Shown here: positions 25,367-33,434 of the stretch, in pieces | How the letters are laid out: each line of letters starts with the position of its first letter | Position numbering within the stretch: the stretch's first letter is position 1 | Origin: Holophagales bacterium | Lineage (GTDB): Bacteria > Acidobacteriota > Thermoanaerobaculia > UBA5066 | Assembly: GCA_016714815.1 (NCBI GenBank) | Contig: JADKBZ010000002.1 | Location: forward strand, 434,001 to 498,000 | Length of the DNA stretch: 64,000 bases | Direction of reading: 5' to 3' | Position numbers and translations under genes: made by a program | The notes under the pieces: generated by a model | The model's database searches: none | Seen by the model: only the letters and a program-made list of their open reading frames with translations | Told to the model about the DNA's origin: nothing

Positions 25367-26572
25367 CTACGCGCGCGCCGGCCGCACGGCCGCTTCCGCG
25401 CCCGGTGCCGACAGGATCGGGAAGTGCTTGACGATGACGACGTACAGGATGACTTCGAGCGCCACGACCCCGAGGCTCACCATCATCTCCGCGAAGCTCG
25501 GGAAGTACGCGAAGCGCGATCCCGGCCGGAACGCCACGATGTAGGCGTCGAGCCGGTAGACCGCACCGCCCAGGATCATGACCATCGCGGCGCGGAAGAG
25601 GTTCCCCGCGTCGTTTCGCGCCTTCGGCGAGAGGAGCATGAAGGCCGGAGCGAGGAAGAGGAGGGTCTCGATGAGGAACATTCCGGTGTAGAGGTCGAAC
25701 GTCCCGAGGAGCCCCAGCTTTCCCCGGAGGCCCAGGTCGACGAACCGGATGACGCTGAAGACGGCGAGGACGGGAACCATGATGCCGGCCAGGCTCGCCA
25801 GCATCGGAGTCTCCCTCTGCCTTCCGAGAACCCCGGAGGACAGGGCCGACTCGAAGACGACGACCGCGAAGCCCATCCCGAGGCAGGAGACGAGAAAGAG
25901 AAGCGGCAGGAGCGGGGTCGACCAGAGGGGATGGAGCTTCGTTCCCGTCAGGAGCATGACGGTCCCGAGCGACGACTGGTGCATCGTCGGAAGGAGGAGC
26001 CCCAGGGCGATGAGCCACGGCAGCGCCTTGTCGACGATCGGGGCGGCCTTTTCCGAGGTCCGCCTCAGGAAGCCGGGCGGCCCCTCCCGCCACTTTTCCA
26101 TGAAGGCCGGCGAGATCTCCAGCCAGAGGACGGCGATGTACGTCATGACGCAGAGCGCGACCTCGAGGAGAGCCGAGTCGAGGTTCCAGTGATGCGGGAA
26201 GATCGGAACCCTGAGGAGGAGCCAGGGACGTCCGACGTCGAAGTGGATCGCGACGGCGGCCATCGTGTAGCCGAGCGCGCTCGTCAGGAGCGCCGGGCGG
26301 ACCAGCGGGTGGTACGTCCCGCGGTTCAGGATGTAGACGAGGAGCGCGACCGCGTAGCCGCCGCAGCCGAGGGCCGTTCCGACGACGACGTCGAAGGCGA
26401 TCCAGATTCCCCACGGGTAGCCGTCGTTGAGGGCGGTGGAGGCGCCGAGTCCCGCCGCGAAGCGGTAGACGAAAAAGAGGGCGCAGAAGGCGAAGACGCC
26501 GACGAGAATCCGGAACGGGCGGGTCCAGAGGGGTCCGCCGACCGGAGCGTGGAGGTGGGCGTGGGCGCTCAC
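25367..26572 (-). CDS. hybB: NrfD/HybB-like membrane subunit of the hydrogenase
   Basis: A 401-residue integral membrane protein with about ten transmembrane helices and the NrfD-family start WGIWIAFDVVVGTALGCGGYAVALL. It should form the quinone-reactive membrane part of the hydrogenase, taking electrons from the HybA-like ferredoxin. The start is GTG at 26572, overlapping the ferredoxin stop as GTGA. It is followed by the large-subunit gene after 9 bp. No heme-binding His pattern of HyaC type was seen, consistent with the Hyb architecture. Confidence 0.92.
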   Translation of the reverse strand: MSAHAHLHAPVGGPLWTRPFRILVGVFAFCALFFVYRFAAGLGASTALNDGYPWGIWIAFDVVVGTALGCGGYAVALLVYILNRGTYHPLVRPALLTSALGYTMAAVAIHFDVGRPWLLLRVPIFPHHWNLDSALLEVALCVMTYIAVLWLEISPAFMEKWREGPPGFLRRTSEKAAPIVDKALPWLIALGLLLPTMHQSSLGTVMLLTGTKLHPLWSTPLLPLLFLVSCLGMGFAVVVFESALSSGVLGRQRETPMLASLAGIMVPVLAVFSVIRFVDLGLRGKLGLLGTFDLYTGMFLIETLLFLAPAFMLLSPKARNDAGNLFRAAMVMILGGAVYRLDAYIVAFRPGSRFAYFPSFAEMMVSLGVVALEVILYVVIVKHFPILSAPGAEAAVRPARA

Positions 26573-27507
26573 TTCGCGCCTCCCGCGCCGCCCCCGGGAC
26601 CTGCGGGCGGGGCCTCCTCCTGCTTCTTCCTGTTCCGGAAGACGACGGCACCGAGGACGGCGTAGAGCGCGATCGGCGCCACGGCGCCCTGGTAGATGCC
26701 GTGCTGGACAGCCTGCGCGACCTGGGGAACGGGTTCGGCCGAGAGGTCGGGGAGCCCCAGCTTCTCGAAAGGCACGTGAGCGAGGTAGAGGCACTGGGTC
26801 CCGCCCCCCTCCGTCTCCCCGTAGACCTTGGGCGCGTCTCCCTTCCGCTGTCCCCTGTACTTCTTCGGGTTCTCCGTGATCCGCCTCTTCGCTTCGGCCA
26901 GGAGGTCCGTCCTCTTGCCGTAGATGACGGCCTGACGGGGGCAGACCTCGGTGCACCCAGGCTGCTTGCCTTCCTTCAGCCTGTGGTTGCAGAGCTCGCA
27001 CTTGACGATCTTCGGGGCGAGCTTCTCCCACTCGAACTTCGGGATCTCGAACGGGCAGACCATCTGGCAGTAGCGGCACCCCGAGCAGAAGAACGGGTCG
27101 TACGTGACGATCCCGTACTCCCGCTTCTGCAGGGCCCCGAGCATGCAGGCCCCGACGCAGGCGGGGTCGATGCAATGCAGGCACTGGGCCTTGAAGTACG
27201 ACCTCTCGGGCGAGTCGGGGTCCTTGTAGAGCTTGATGACGTTCTTCGTCTGCCCGTTGAGGTCCGACGGCATGTCCCAGAGGCCGCCCGAGAGCTTCGT
27301 GTCGGGCTTCTTGTCGTTCGCCTCGCGGCAGGCGACGACGCAGGTCTTGCAGCCGATGCAGAGCGAGGCGTCGTAGAGGAGGCCGACGGCATCGGGCGGA
27401 GCGACCTTCGCCACCCGCCCGAGCGCGGGTAGGGCGATGCCAGACGCCGCGACGGCCCCCGTGGCCGCCACGCCCTTGAGCAGGGTTCGCCGATCGACGG
27501 CGGTCAT
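26569..27507 (-). CDS. hybA: HybA-like ferredoxin subunit, four [4Fe-4S] clusters, Tat signal
   Basis: A 312-residue iron-sulfur protein. A twin-arginine signal (DRRTLLKGVAATGAVAASG) is followed by four cysteine sets: CIGCKTCVVAC, CLHCIDPACVGAC, CSGCRYCQMVC and CELC...PGCTEVC, which bind four cubane clusters. A C-terminal helix (GAVAPIALYAVLGAVVF) anchors it in the membrane with a charged cytoplasmic tail. It relays electrons from the small subunit to the NrfD-like protein. The ATG lies 2 nt after the small-subunit stop. Confidence 0.95.
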   Translation of the reverse strand: MTAVDRRTLLKGVAATGAVAASGIALPALGRVAKVAPPDAVGLLYDASLCIGCKTCVVACREANDKKPDTKLSGGLWDMPSDLNGQTKNVIKLYKDPDSPERSYFKAQCLHCIDPACVGACMLGALQKREYGIVTYDPFFCSGCRYCQMVCPFEIPKFEWEKLAPKIVKCELCNHRLKEGKQPGCTEVCPRQAVIYGKRTDLLAEAKRRITENPKKYRGQRKGDAPKVYGETEGGGTQCLYLAHVPFEKLGLPDLSAEPVPQVAQAVQHGIYQGAVAPIALYAVLGAVVFRNRKKQEEAPPAGPGGGAGGAK

Positions 27508-27509
27508 GG

Positions 27510-28655
27510 TCAGCCTTCCTTCTCCGGACCGGAGGGCTTGCCGGAGGCGGGGGCCCCGGTCTCCATCTTCCGGCTCGCCATCGCACCCGCGACCACGCCG
27601 GCTCCCAGGAGGGCGCCGGCGACTCCCGTCGCGAGCGGGCTGATCCTCCCCTGCGCCGCCGCGATCGGCGGGTAGGTATCCGGCGGTGTCGGCCGTTCGA
27701 TGTCGACCGTCGAGTGGAGCGGCGCCCGGAAGGCGAGAGCCTTCTCCGTGCAGCCGAAGCAGGGGTGCCCGATTCCGATCGGCCAGGCGTCGACGACCTC
27801 GCCGAAGTGCTGCACCGAGCAGTTCGCGTGCGTCGCCGGTCCCTTGCAGCCGGTCTTGTAGAGGCACCAGCCTTCGCGGTGCCCCGCGTCGCCGAAGACC
27901 TGGACGAAGCGCCCCGCGTCGAAGTGGGCCCGGCGCGGACAGTGCTCGTGGATCGTCCGGCCGTAGGCGAATTTCGGCCGGCCCAGCTCGTCGAGGGCCG
28001 GAAGGGTCCCGAACGTCGCGTACTGGAGGACGACGCCGAGAAGGTTGTAGGGGTTCGCCGGACAGCCCGGGATCGTGACGACGGTCTTGCCCTTCAGCAC
28101 GTCGGGTGCGCCGGTCGCTCCGGTCGGGTTCGGATCGGCGGACGGGATGCCGCCCCAGGAGGCGCAGGACCCGATCGCGATGATCGCTCCCGCCTTCGCG
28201 GCGACGGTGTTCGCGAGCTCGAGGGCCGTCCTTCCGCCGATCTTGCAGTAGATTCCGTCGTCCTTCACGGGGATCGCCCCCTCGATGACGAGGATGTACT
28301 TGCCCTCGTTCGCCTTCATCGTCTCCTCGAGGCACTTCTCGGCCTGGTGCCCGGCGGCCGCCAGAAGCGTCTCGTGGTAGTCGAGGGAGACGAGGTCGAG
28401 GATCAGCGTCGACAGAGCGGGGTGCGACGTCCGAAGGAGCGACTCCGTACAGCCGGTACACTCCTGGAAGTGCAGCCAGATGACGGAGGGCTTCAGCTTC
28501 CTCTGGACGGCCGCTTCCGCCATCTGCTCGGCAACCGTGAAGGGGATTCCGACGGCCACGGCCGCCGCCGTCACGACTTTCATGAAGTCGCGGCGGTCCA
28601 CGCCCGGAGTCTCCCAGGGAAGCTGGTCCTTTTCGAACGCGCCCAACAATCTCAT
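27510..28655 (-). CDS. hybO: [NiFe] uptake hydrogenase small subunit
   Basis: A 381-residue electron-transfer subunit. The Tat signal RRDFMK (residues 21-26) exports the heterodimer. Proximal-cluster ligands are in CTGCTES (Cys66, Cys69), GSCASWGG and PGCPANP; the distal cluster ligands include HEHCPRRAHF, WCLYKTGCKG; the medial set is in ANCSV and GHPCFGCTE. A C-terminal hydrophobic segment (LATGVAGALLGAGVVAGAMA) is the membrane anchor. The start MRLLGAF is chosen over an upstream ATG because GGGAGGA lies 7 nt before it. It is the first gene of the operon. Confidence 0.96.
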   Translation of the reverse strand: MRLLGAFEKDQLPWETPGVDRRDFMKVVTAAAVAVGIPFTVAEQMAEAAVQRKLKPSVIWLHFQECTGCTESLLRTSHPALSTLILDLVSLDYHETLLAAAGHQAEKCLEETMKANEGKYILVIEGAIPVKDDGIYCKIGGRTALELANTVAAKAGAIIAIGSCASWGGIPSADPNPTGATGAPDVLKGKTVVTIPGCPANPYNLLGVVLQYATFGTLPALDELGRPKFAYGRTIHEHCPRRAHFDAGRFVQVFGDAGHREGWCLYKTGCKGPATHANCSVQHFGEVVDAWPIGIGHPCFGCTEKALAFRAPLHSTVDIERPTPPDTYPPIAAAQGRISPLATGVAGALLGAGVVAGAMASRKMETGAPASGKPSGPEKEG

Positions 28656-28761
28656 TTGCCGTCCTCCCACTGCAGACATGTCCCGCATTACCGCGACACC
28701 AGACCGCGTTACCGCAAATGCCCCCAAGAGAAACAGGCCCCGAACGCGGAAAGGATGCTGC

Positions 28762-28779
28762 GGCGCCCGGGCGGGCGCC
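28762..28779. promoter_or_regulatory. GC hairpin in the hydrogenase leader
   Basis: GGCGCCC and GGGCGCC pair around a GGGC loop. It lies in the presumed 5' leader of the hydrogenase operon, about 107 nt before the first start codon. No T-run follows on either strand; it may stabilise the mRNA. Confidence 0.3.
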
Positions 28780-28792
28780 ATGGCGCACCCGC

Positions 28793-28798
28793 ATTATT
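28793..28798 (-). promoter_or_regulatory. candidate -10 box of the hydrogenase operon
   Basis: On the minus strand this reads AATAAT (five of six matches to TATAAT). The predicted start near 28786 gives a leader of about 130 nt. There is no -35 match at the normal distance; the CRP/FNR-like site occupies that place instead. Confidence 0.4.
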
Positions 28799-28821
28799 TT
28801 TCCGGAGGGGATCGCCGTCTC

Positions 28822-28835
28822 CTGATGCAAGTCAA
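28822..28835. promoter_or_regulatory. candidate CRP/FNR-family binding site
   Basis: Minus strand TTGAC, TTGC, ATCAG fits the FNR/Anr consensus TTGAT-N4-ATCAA at eight of ten positions. Its centre lies about 42 bp upstream of the predicted hydrogenase start point, the class II activator position. It could also act on the divergent molybdopterin oxidoreductase gene. Confidence 0.4.
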
Positions 28836-28927
28836 TCAGCGGATGCCCACGTGGGGATCCCGTCGCGCCGGGTTCCGGCCTTCCGCTCCCTTTTCGCACG
28901 ACACCTGGACACCGTTAGGATGAGCCC

Positions 28928-30874
28928 ATGGCTACCCAGAAATTACGCACCGTCTGCAACAGGGACTGCCCCGACGCCTGCGGGCTGATCGCCACCGTCG
29001 TGGACGGGCGCCTCGAGCGGCTCGGCGGAGACCCGGACCACCCGGTCACCCGAGGGTTCCTCTGCTCGCGGACCGCACAGTTCCCGGCCCGCCAGAACTC
29101 GCCGGACCGTCTCACGACGCCGCTCCTTCGAGACGGCTCCGGATTTCGCGCCATCCCGTGGAAGGAAGCGCTCGCCTTCGCGGCGGAGCGTCTCCTGGCG
29201 ATCCGGGCCGAGTCGGGGCCCGCCGCGATCCTCCACTACCGCTCGGGGGGCTCGCTGGGCCTCGTCAAGAGCGTCGTCGACCTCTTCTTCGAGCTCCTCG
29301 GCCCGGTCACCGTCAAGCGCGGAGACGTCTGCTCCGGCGCCGGCGACGCCGCCCAGGAAGCCGACTTCGGCGACGAGGAGTCCCACGACCTCTTCGACCT
29401 CGGAAACTCGAAGGGAATCCTCCTGTGGGGAAAGAACCCGTTCGTCTCCAGCGTCCACCTCCTTCCGCTGCTCAGGGCGGCGAAGGCCCGCGGCGCGCGC
29501 CTCGTCCTGATCGATCCGGTCCGGCACAGGACGGCGACCCTGGCGGACGCGTATCTCGCCCCTCGCCCGGGCGGCGACCTCGCGCTCGCCCTCGGCGTCG
29601 CGGCGCTCCTCTTCGAGACGGGCCGGGTCGTCCCCGGGGCCGCCTCCTTCTGCGAGGGCTTCGACGCCTTCCGGTCCCTCGCCCTGTCGAAGGCGCCCGC
29701 CGGCTGGGCCGAGGAGGCGGGCGTCGCCCCCGACTCCCTCGAGCTCCTCGCGTTAACGCTCTGCGACCGCCCCTGCAACATCCAGGTCGGCTGGGGAATG
29801 GCCCGGAGGTCGAACGGCTCGGCGATCGTTCGCGCCCTCGACGCCCTGGGCGCCCTGACGGGAAACCTCGGGATCCCGGGCGGGGGCGTCAGCTACTACT
29901 TCAAGCGGCGCGGCGCTTTCGACACCTCGTTTCTCGCCAGTGCCCCGCCCCGGACGCTCTCCGAGCCGCTCCTCGGAAAGCAGATCCTCGAAGCGGAGAA
30001 GCCTCCCGTCCGGGCCGTCTGGATCACGGCGGGAAACCCGGTGGCGATGCTCCCCGACTCCTCCACGGTCGCCCGCGCCCTCGAGACGCGGGAGCTCGTC
30101 GTCGTCGTCGACTCGTTCCTGACCGACACCGCGCGGCGAGCCCACCTCGTCCTTCCGACGACGACGCTCGTCGAAGACGACGATCTTCTGGGCGCCTACG
30201 GCCACCACTGGCTCGGCGCGTCGGTCCCGGTCGTCGCCCCGCCGCCGGAAGTGAAGGGCGATCTGGAGATCGTCCAGCTCCTCGCCGCCGAGATCGACCG
30301 TCGAACCGGCGCCTGCACCGGCGACGGCATCGCCGGGAAGATCTCGGGCACCGCCAGGGAGTGGAAGCAGCGTCTCCTCCGCCGGGTCGAGCCGCTGGGC
30401 GTTTCCGTCGAGCGGCTGGAGAAGGAAGCCGTCCGGAATCCCCTCGCGGGCGACGTCCTCTTCGAAGGGGCCGTCTTTCCGACCCCGACCGGGAGGATGC
30501 GGCTCCTCTCCGCCGTCCCTCCGCCGCCCGAGGACGAGCCCGCCTTCCCCCTGTGGCTCTTCTCGAACTCCACCGAGAAGGCTCAATGCTCCCAATGGGC
30601 GGGCCCCGCTCCCGTGGTCCTCGAGGCGACCTGCCACCCCGACGCCGCCCCAGGGCTCGCCGACGGCGCCGAGGTCCTGCTCGAAAGCGAGATCGCGACC
30701 CTCAGGGTCCGGCTGAAGCTCGACCCGCTCCAGCGCCGCGACCTCGTTCTCGTCCCGAAGGGGGGCCACTTCGACGCGGGCGCCTGCGCCAACGCCCTCG
30801 TGAAGGCCCGCCTCACCGACGCGGGAGAGGGAGCCGCCTACCTCGACTGCCGGGTGAGAATCCGGCCCACATGA
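28928..30874 (+). CDS. molybdopterin-dependent oxidoreductase (DMSO reductase family)
   Basis: A 648-residue bis-MGD enzyme. The N-terminal [4Fe-4S] set is C10-x3-C14-x3-C18-x27-C46 (CNRDCPDACGL ... FLCSR). Cys135 in KRGDVCSGAG is in the place where the protein ligand to molybdenum or tungsten is expected. Later blocks ILLWGKNPFVSS, GWGMARRSNG and ALGALTGNLGIPGGGV are typical of the family, as is the C-terminal molydopterin-dinucleotide domain. No signal peptide is visible, so it is cytoplasmic. The substrate is unknown; formate-dehydrogenase-like or sulfur/arsenic-oxide chemistry are possible. It diverges from the hydrogenase and is coupled to a Nudix gene. Confidence 0.88.
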   Translation: MATQKLRTVCNRDCPDACGLIATVVDGRLERLGGDPDHPVTRGFLCSRTAQFPARQNSPDRLTTPLLRDGSGFRAIPWKEALAFAAERLLAIRAESGPAAILHYRSGGSLGLVKSVVDLFFELLGPVTVKRGDVCSGAGDAAQEADFGDEESHDLFDLGNSKGILLWGKNPFVSSVHLLPLLRAAKARGARLVLIDPVRHRTATLADAYLAPRPGGDLALALGVAALLFETGRVVPGAASFCEGFDAFRSLALSKAPAGWAEEAGVAPDSLELLALTLCDRPCNIQVGWGMARRSNGSAIVRALDALGALTGNLGIPGGGVSYYFKRRGAFDTSFLASAPPRTLSEPLLGKQILEAEKPPVRAVWITAGNPVAMLPDSSTVARALETRELVVVVDSFLTDTARRAHLVLPTTTLVEDDDLLGAYGHHWLGASVPVVAPPPEVKGDLEIVQLLAAEIDRRTGACTGDGIAGKISGTAREWKQRLLRRVEPLGVSVERLEKEAVRNPLAGDVLFEGAVFPTPTGRMRLLSAVPPPPEDEPAFPLWLFSNSTEKAQCSQWAGPAPVVLEATCHPDAAPGLADGAEVLLESEIATLRVRLKLDPLQRRDLVLVPKGGHFDAGACANALVKARLTDAGEGAAYLDCRVRIRPT

Positions 30875-31467
30875 CGAACGAAGGCCGCCTCCCCGCCCCC
30901 CTCGACCCGCCCCGCGCCGCCCTGCGCGCCGCGCTCCTGGCCCACCAGTGCGCCGGCGAGGCCGAGGAGCGCGACCGCGCCGCGATGCTCGCCCTCGTCG
31001 AGTCCGAGCCCGCCTGCTTCGTCCGCACGACCTTCGCCCCCGGTCACTTCACCGGAAGCGCTTTCATCTTCTCGGCAGACTCGGGGCACGTGCTCCTCCA
31101 CCACCACAGGCGCCTCGACCGGTGGCTCCAGATGGGCGGGCACGACGAGGGCGAGTCCGACCCGGCGCTCACCGCGCTCCGCGAGGGGCGCGAGGAGTCG
31201 GGCCTTTCGGACCTCGTCCTCCTCTCCCCGGCGATCCTCGACCTCGACGTCCACCCGATCCCGCCCGGCCGGGGCGAGCCGGCCCACTCCCACTTCGACG
31301 TCCGCTACGCCGCCGTGACGCACACGGCCGGCGCCGCCCGCGCCGACGACGCCGAGTCGCTCGGCCTGGCGTGGCTTCCGCTCGAGGAGGCCGCACGGAG
31401 AATGGAAGAGCCGGGCGCCCGTCGCGCTCTCGCGAAGGCCGCCCGGCTCCTCGGGACGTCGTTCTGA
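30871..31467 (+). CDS. Nudix hydrolase
   Basis: A 198-residue Nudix protein. The Nudix box GGHDEGESDPALTALREGREESGL is of the variant found in a GGHADG-type subfamily, where the catalytic REGREESG core is intact but the first glutamate of the classic GX5E is shifted. It should hydrolyse a nucleoside diphosphate linked to another group in the cytoplasm. The ATG overlaps the TGA of the oxidoreductase gene (ATGA), suggesting coupled translation. Whether it serves molybdopterin dinucleotide or NADH cleaning is speculative. Confidence 0.88.
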   Translation: MTNEGRLPAPLDPPRAALRAALLAHQCAGEAEERDRAAMLALVESEPACFVRTTFAPGHFTGSAFIFSADSGHVLLHHHRRLDRWLQMGGHDEGESDPALTALREGREESGLSDLVLLSPAILDLDVHPIPPGRGEPAHSHFDVRYAAVTHTAGAARADDAESLGLAWLPLEEAARRMEEPGARRALAKAARLLGTSF

Positions 31468-31479
31468 TTCCCGGCGGGG

Positions 31480-33324
31480 CTACATCATCTTGTCCGAGCC
31501 CTTGTCGACGGCCGCGTCCATCATCTCGGCCTTCTCGTAGAGGCCGTCGATCATGTCCTTGTACTTCTCGGCGACGACCCGCCGCTTCACCTTGAGCGTC
31601 GGCGTCAGCTCGCCTCCCTCGATCGAGAAATCGGTCGTCAGGAACGCGAAGTCCTTGATCTTCTTCTCGGAGGGCTCGTCCCCGTTGACGATCTCGATCG
31701 CCTGCCGGAACAGGGCCCTCACCTTGGGGCTGCGGATCAGGTCGGTCGGGTTCTTGAACTCCACGCCGTTCGCCGAGGCCCAGTTGTCGAGACGCTCGAA
31801 GTTCGGGACGATCAGGGCCGTGAGGTACTTCCGCTTGTCGCCGATCAGGACGACGTTCGCGATGTAGCGGATGTGCTTGAGGGCCTCCTCGATCGGCGCC
31901 GGCGCGATGTTCTTGCCGTACGCGTTGATGAGGAGCTCCTTCTTCCGGTCGGTGATCGTCAGGAACCCTTCGCGGTCGACGACCCCCACGTCCCCGGTCA
32001 GGAACCACCCTTCCGCGTTGAACACCTTCTTCGTCTCTTCCGGCTTGTTCCAGTAGCCGCGCATGATGTTCGGGCCCTTCGCGAGGACCTCGCCGTCCTC
32101 GGCGATCCGGATCGTGACGCCGGCGATCGGCTTGCCCACCGACCCGAGCTTCCAGGCGTCCGTCCGGTTGCAGGTCAGGACCGGGCTCGTCTCGGTCAGG
32201 CCGTACCCCTCGTAGACCTCGACGCCGGCACCCCAGAAGAACTCCGCGACCTCCTTGGACAGGGGCGCCCCGCCCGACATGCAGAACTGGAACCGACCGC
32301 CGAGCCGCGCCCGGATCTTCGAGAAGACGAGCTTGTCGGCGATCCTGTACTTCAGCGCGAGCCCGCCGGGGACGCTCCTTCTCTTCTCGACGTACTTCAG
32401 CCGCTCCTTCCCCACGCCGACGGCCCAGTTGAAGATCTTCTGCTTCGTCGGCGACTGGCTCTCGAGGTTCTGGAAGACGCGGGCGTGGATCTTGTCGTAG
32501 ACCCTCGGCACGGAAGCGAACGTGTGCGGCTTCACCTCGCCGAAGTTCTCGGAGAGCTTCTCGATCGACTCGGCGTAGGTGATCGTGGCGGCCCTCGAGA
32601 AGAGGACGTAGTCGATCATCCGCTCGAAGACGTGGGCGAGCGGGAGGAACGACAGGGCCACGGTCGTCGGGTAGATGTCGAAGAACGTCGAGCAGGTCGA
32701 GACGTTCGAGACGAAGTTGCCGTGGGAGAGAACGCCCCCCTTCGGCTCGCCCGTCGTCCCCGAGGTGTAGATGATCGTGGCGTGGGACTCGGGGGTGACG
32801 TTCGCGACGCGCTCGTCCCAGGCGCCGGGACGCTGCTTCAGCGCCTCCTCGCCCCGCTGGACGACGGCCTCGAACGAGAGGACGCCGTCGGCGTTCGGTA
32901 CCTGCCCCTCCACGAGGACGACGTAGGCCAGCGCCGGGCAGCGGCTCCGCACCTCCATCACCTTCGCGAGCTCCTTCGCGTTCGAGACGACGAGGATCTT
33001 CGCCGAGCAGTCGCGCAGGATGTACTCGACCTGCGGGGCGAGGTACGTCGTGTAGATCGGCACCGTGATCCCGCCGATTCCGAGCGTGGCGAAGTCGGTC
33101 ATCGGCCACTCGGGCCGGTTCTCGGAGAGAATCGCGACCCGGTCGTCGTGGTCGACGCCGAGGGTCGTCAGGCCGATTCCGAAAGCCCGAGTCTTCCGGC
33201 CGAACTCCGCCGCCGGAACGGGCGTCCAGGACCCGTTGACCTTCGAAACGAGGAGGTCCGGCTTCCCGCTCCGGGCCGAGAACTGGAAATAGTCGAGGAG
33301 AGTCCGGGCCGGCAAAGCATCCAT
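31480..33324 (-). CDS. long-chain acyl-CoA synthetase (AMP-forming, FadD15 type)
   Basis: A 614-residue adenylate-forming enzyme that activates fatty acids with ATP and CoA. The P-loop motif IIYTSGTTGEPKGG, the A5 motif YEGYGLTETSP, the A7 motif WFLTGDVG and the late DRKKELLINAYGKNIAPAPIE are all clear; the length matches the FadD15/FACL family. The ATG at 33324 is chosen because GGAGGA lies at a normal distance; two upstream starts (33333 ATG, 33348 GTG) overlap that ribosome-binding site. It is preceded by a palindromic operator candidate. It converges on the Nudix gene with a 12-bp gap. Confidence 0.94.
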   Translation of the reverse strand: MDALPARTLLDYFQFSARSGKPDLLVSKVNGSWTPVPAAEFGRKTRAFGIGLTTLGVDHDDRVAILSENRPEWPMTDFATLGIGGITVPIYTTYLAPQVEYILRDCSAKILVVSNAKELAKVMEVRSRCPALAYVVLVEGQVPNADGVLSFEAVVQRGEEALKQRPGAWDERVANVTPESHATIIYTSGTTGEPKGGVLSHGNFVSNVSTCSTFFDIYPTTVALSFLPLAHVFERMIDYVLFSRAATITYAESIEKLSENFGEVKPHTFASVPRVYDKIHARVFQNLESQSPTKQKIFNWAVGVGKERLKYVEKRRSVPGGLALKYRIADKLVFSKIRARLGGRFQFCMSGGAPLSKEVAEFFWGAGVEVYEGYGLTETSPVLTCNRTDAWKLGSVGKPIAGVTIRIAEDGEVLAKGPNIMRGYWNKPEETKKVFNAEGWFLTGDVGVVDREGFLTITDRKKELLINAYGKNIAPAPIEEALKHIRYIANVVLIGDKRKYLTALIVPNFERLDNWASANGVEFKNPTDLIRSPKVRALFRQAIEIVNGDEPSEKKIKDFAFLTTDFSIEGGELTPTLKVKRRVVAEKYKDMIDGLYEKAEMMDAAVDKGSDKMM

Positions 33325-33347
33325 GGCGTTCATTCCTCCGCACACCA

Positions 33348-33353
33348 ATTATG
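33348..33353 (-). promoter_or_regulatory. candidate -10 box of the acyl-CoA synthetase gene
   Basis: Minus strand CATAAT matches TATAAT at five of six positions and lies 23 nt before the chosen ATG. The palindrome at 33357-33372 fills the spacer to the -35 region. Confidence 0.45.
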
Positions 33354-33356
33354 AAC

Positions 33357-33372
33357 ACTTCCCGCGGGAAGT
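33357..33372. promoter_or_regulatory. 16-bp perfect palindrome, operator candidate
   Basis: ACTTCCCGCGGGAAGT is an exact inverted repeat lying between the candidate -10 and -35 of the acyl-CoA synthetase gene, where a bound dimer would block RNA polymerase. It looks like a TetR- or GntR-type repressor site; no regulator gene is near. Confidence 0.5.
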
Positions 33373-33434
33373 CGCCAGATGCGTAAACGCGTCGCGCAGC
33401 GACGGGCCGGCAGCGCGCGGGGCTAACGCGCCCT

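Noticed and set aside
23646..26651. Open frame in front of the maturation protease
   Set aside because: Antisense-free but out of frame with the hydrogenase genes; composition is a shadow of hybC and hybB.
30871..31467. Broken Nudix box suggesting an inactive enzyme
   Set aside because: The GGHDEGESD form is a known variant of the GGHADG-type subgroup and the REGREESG core is complete.
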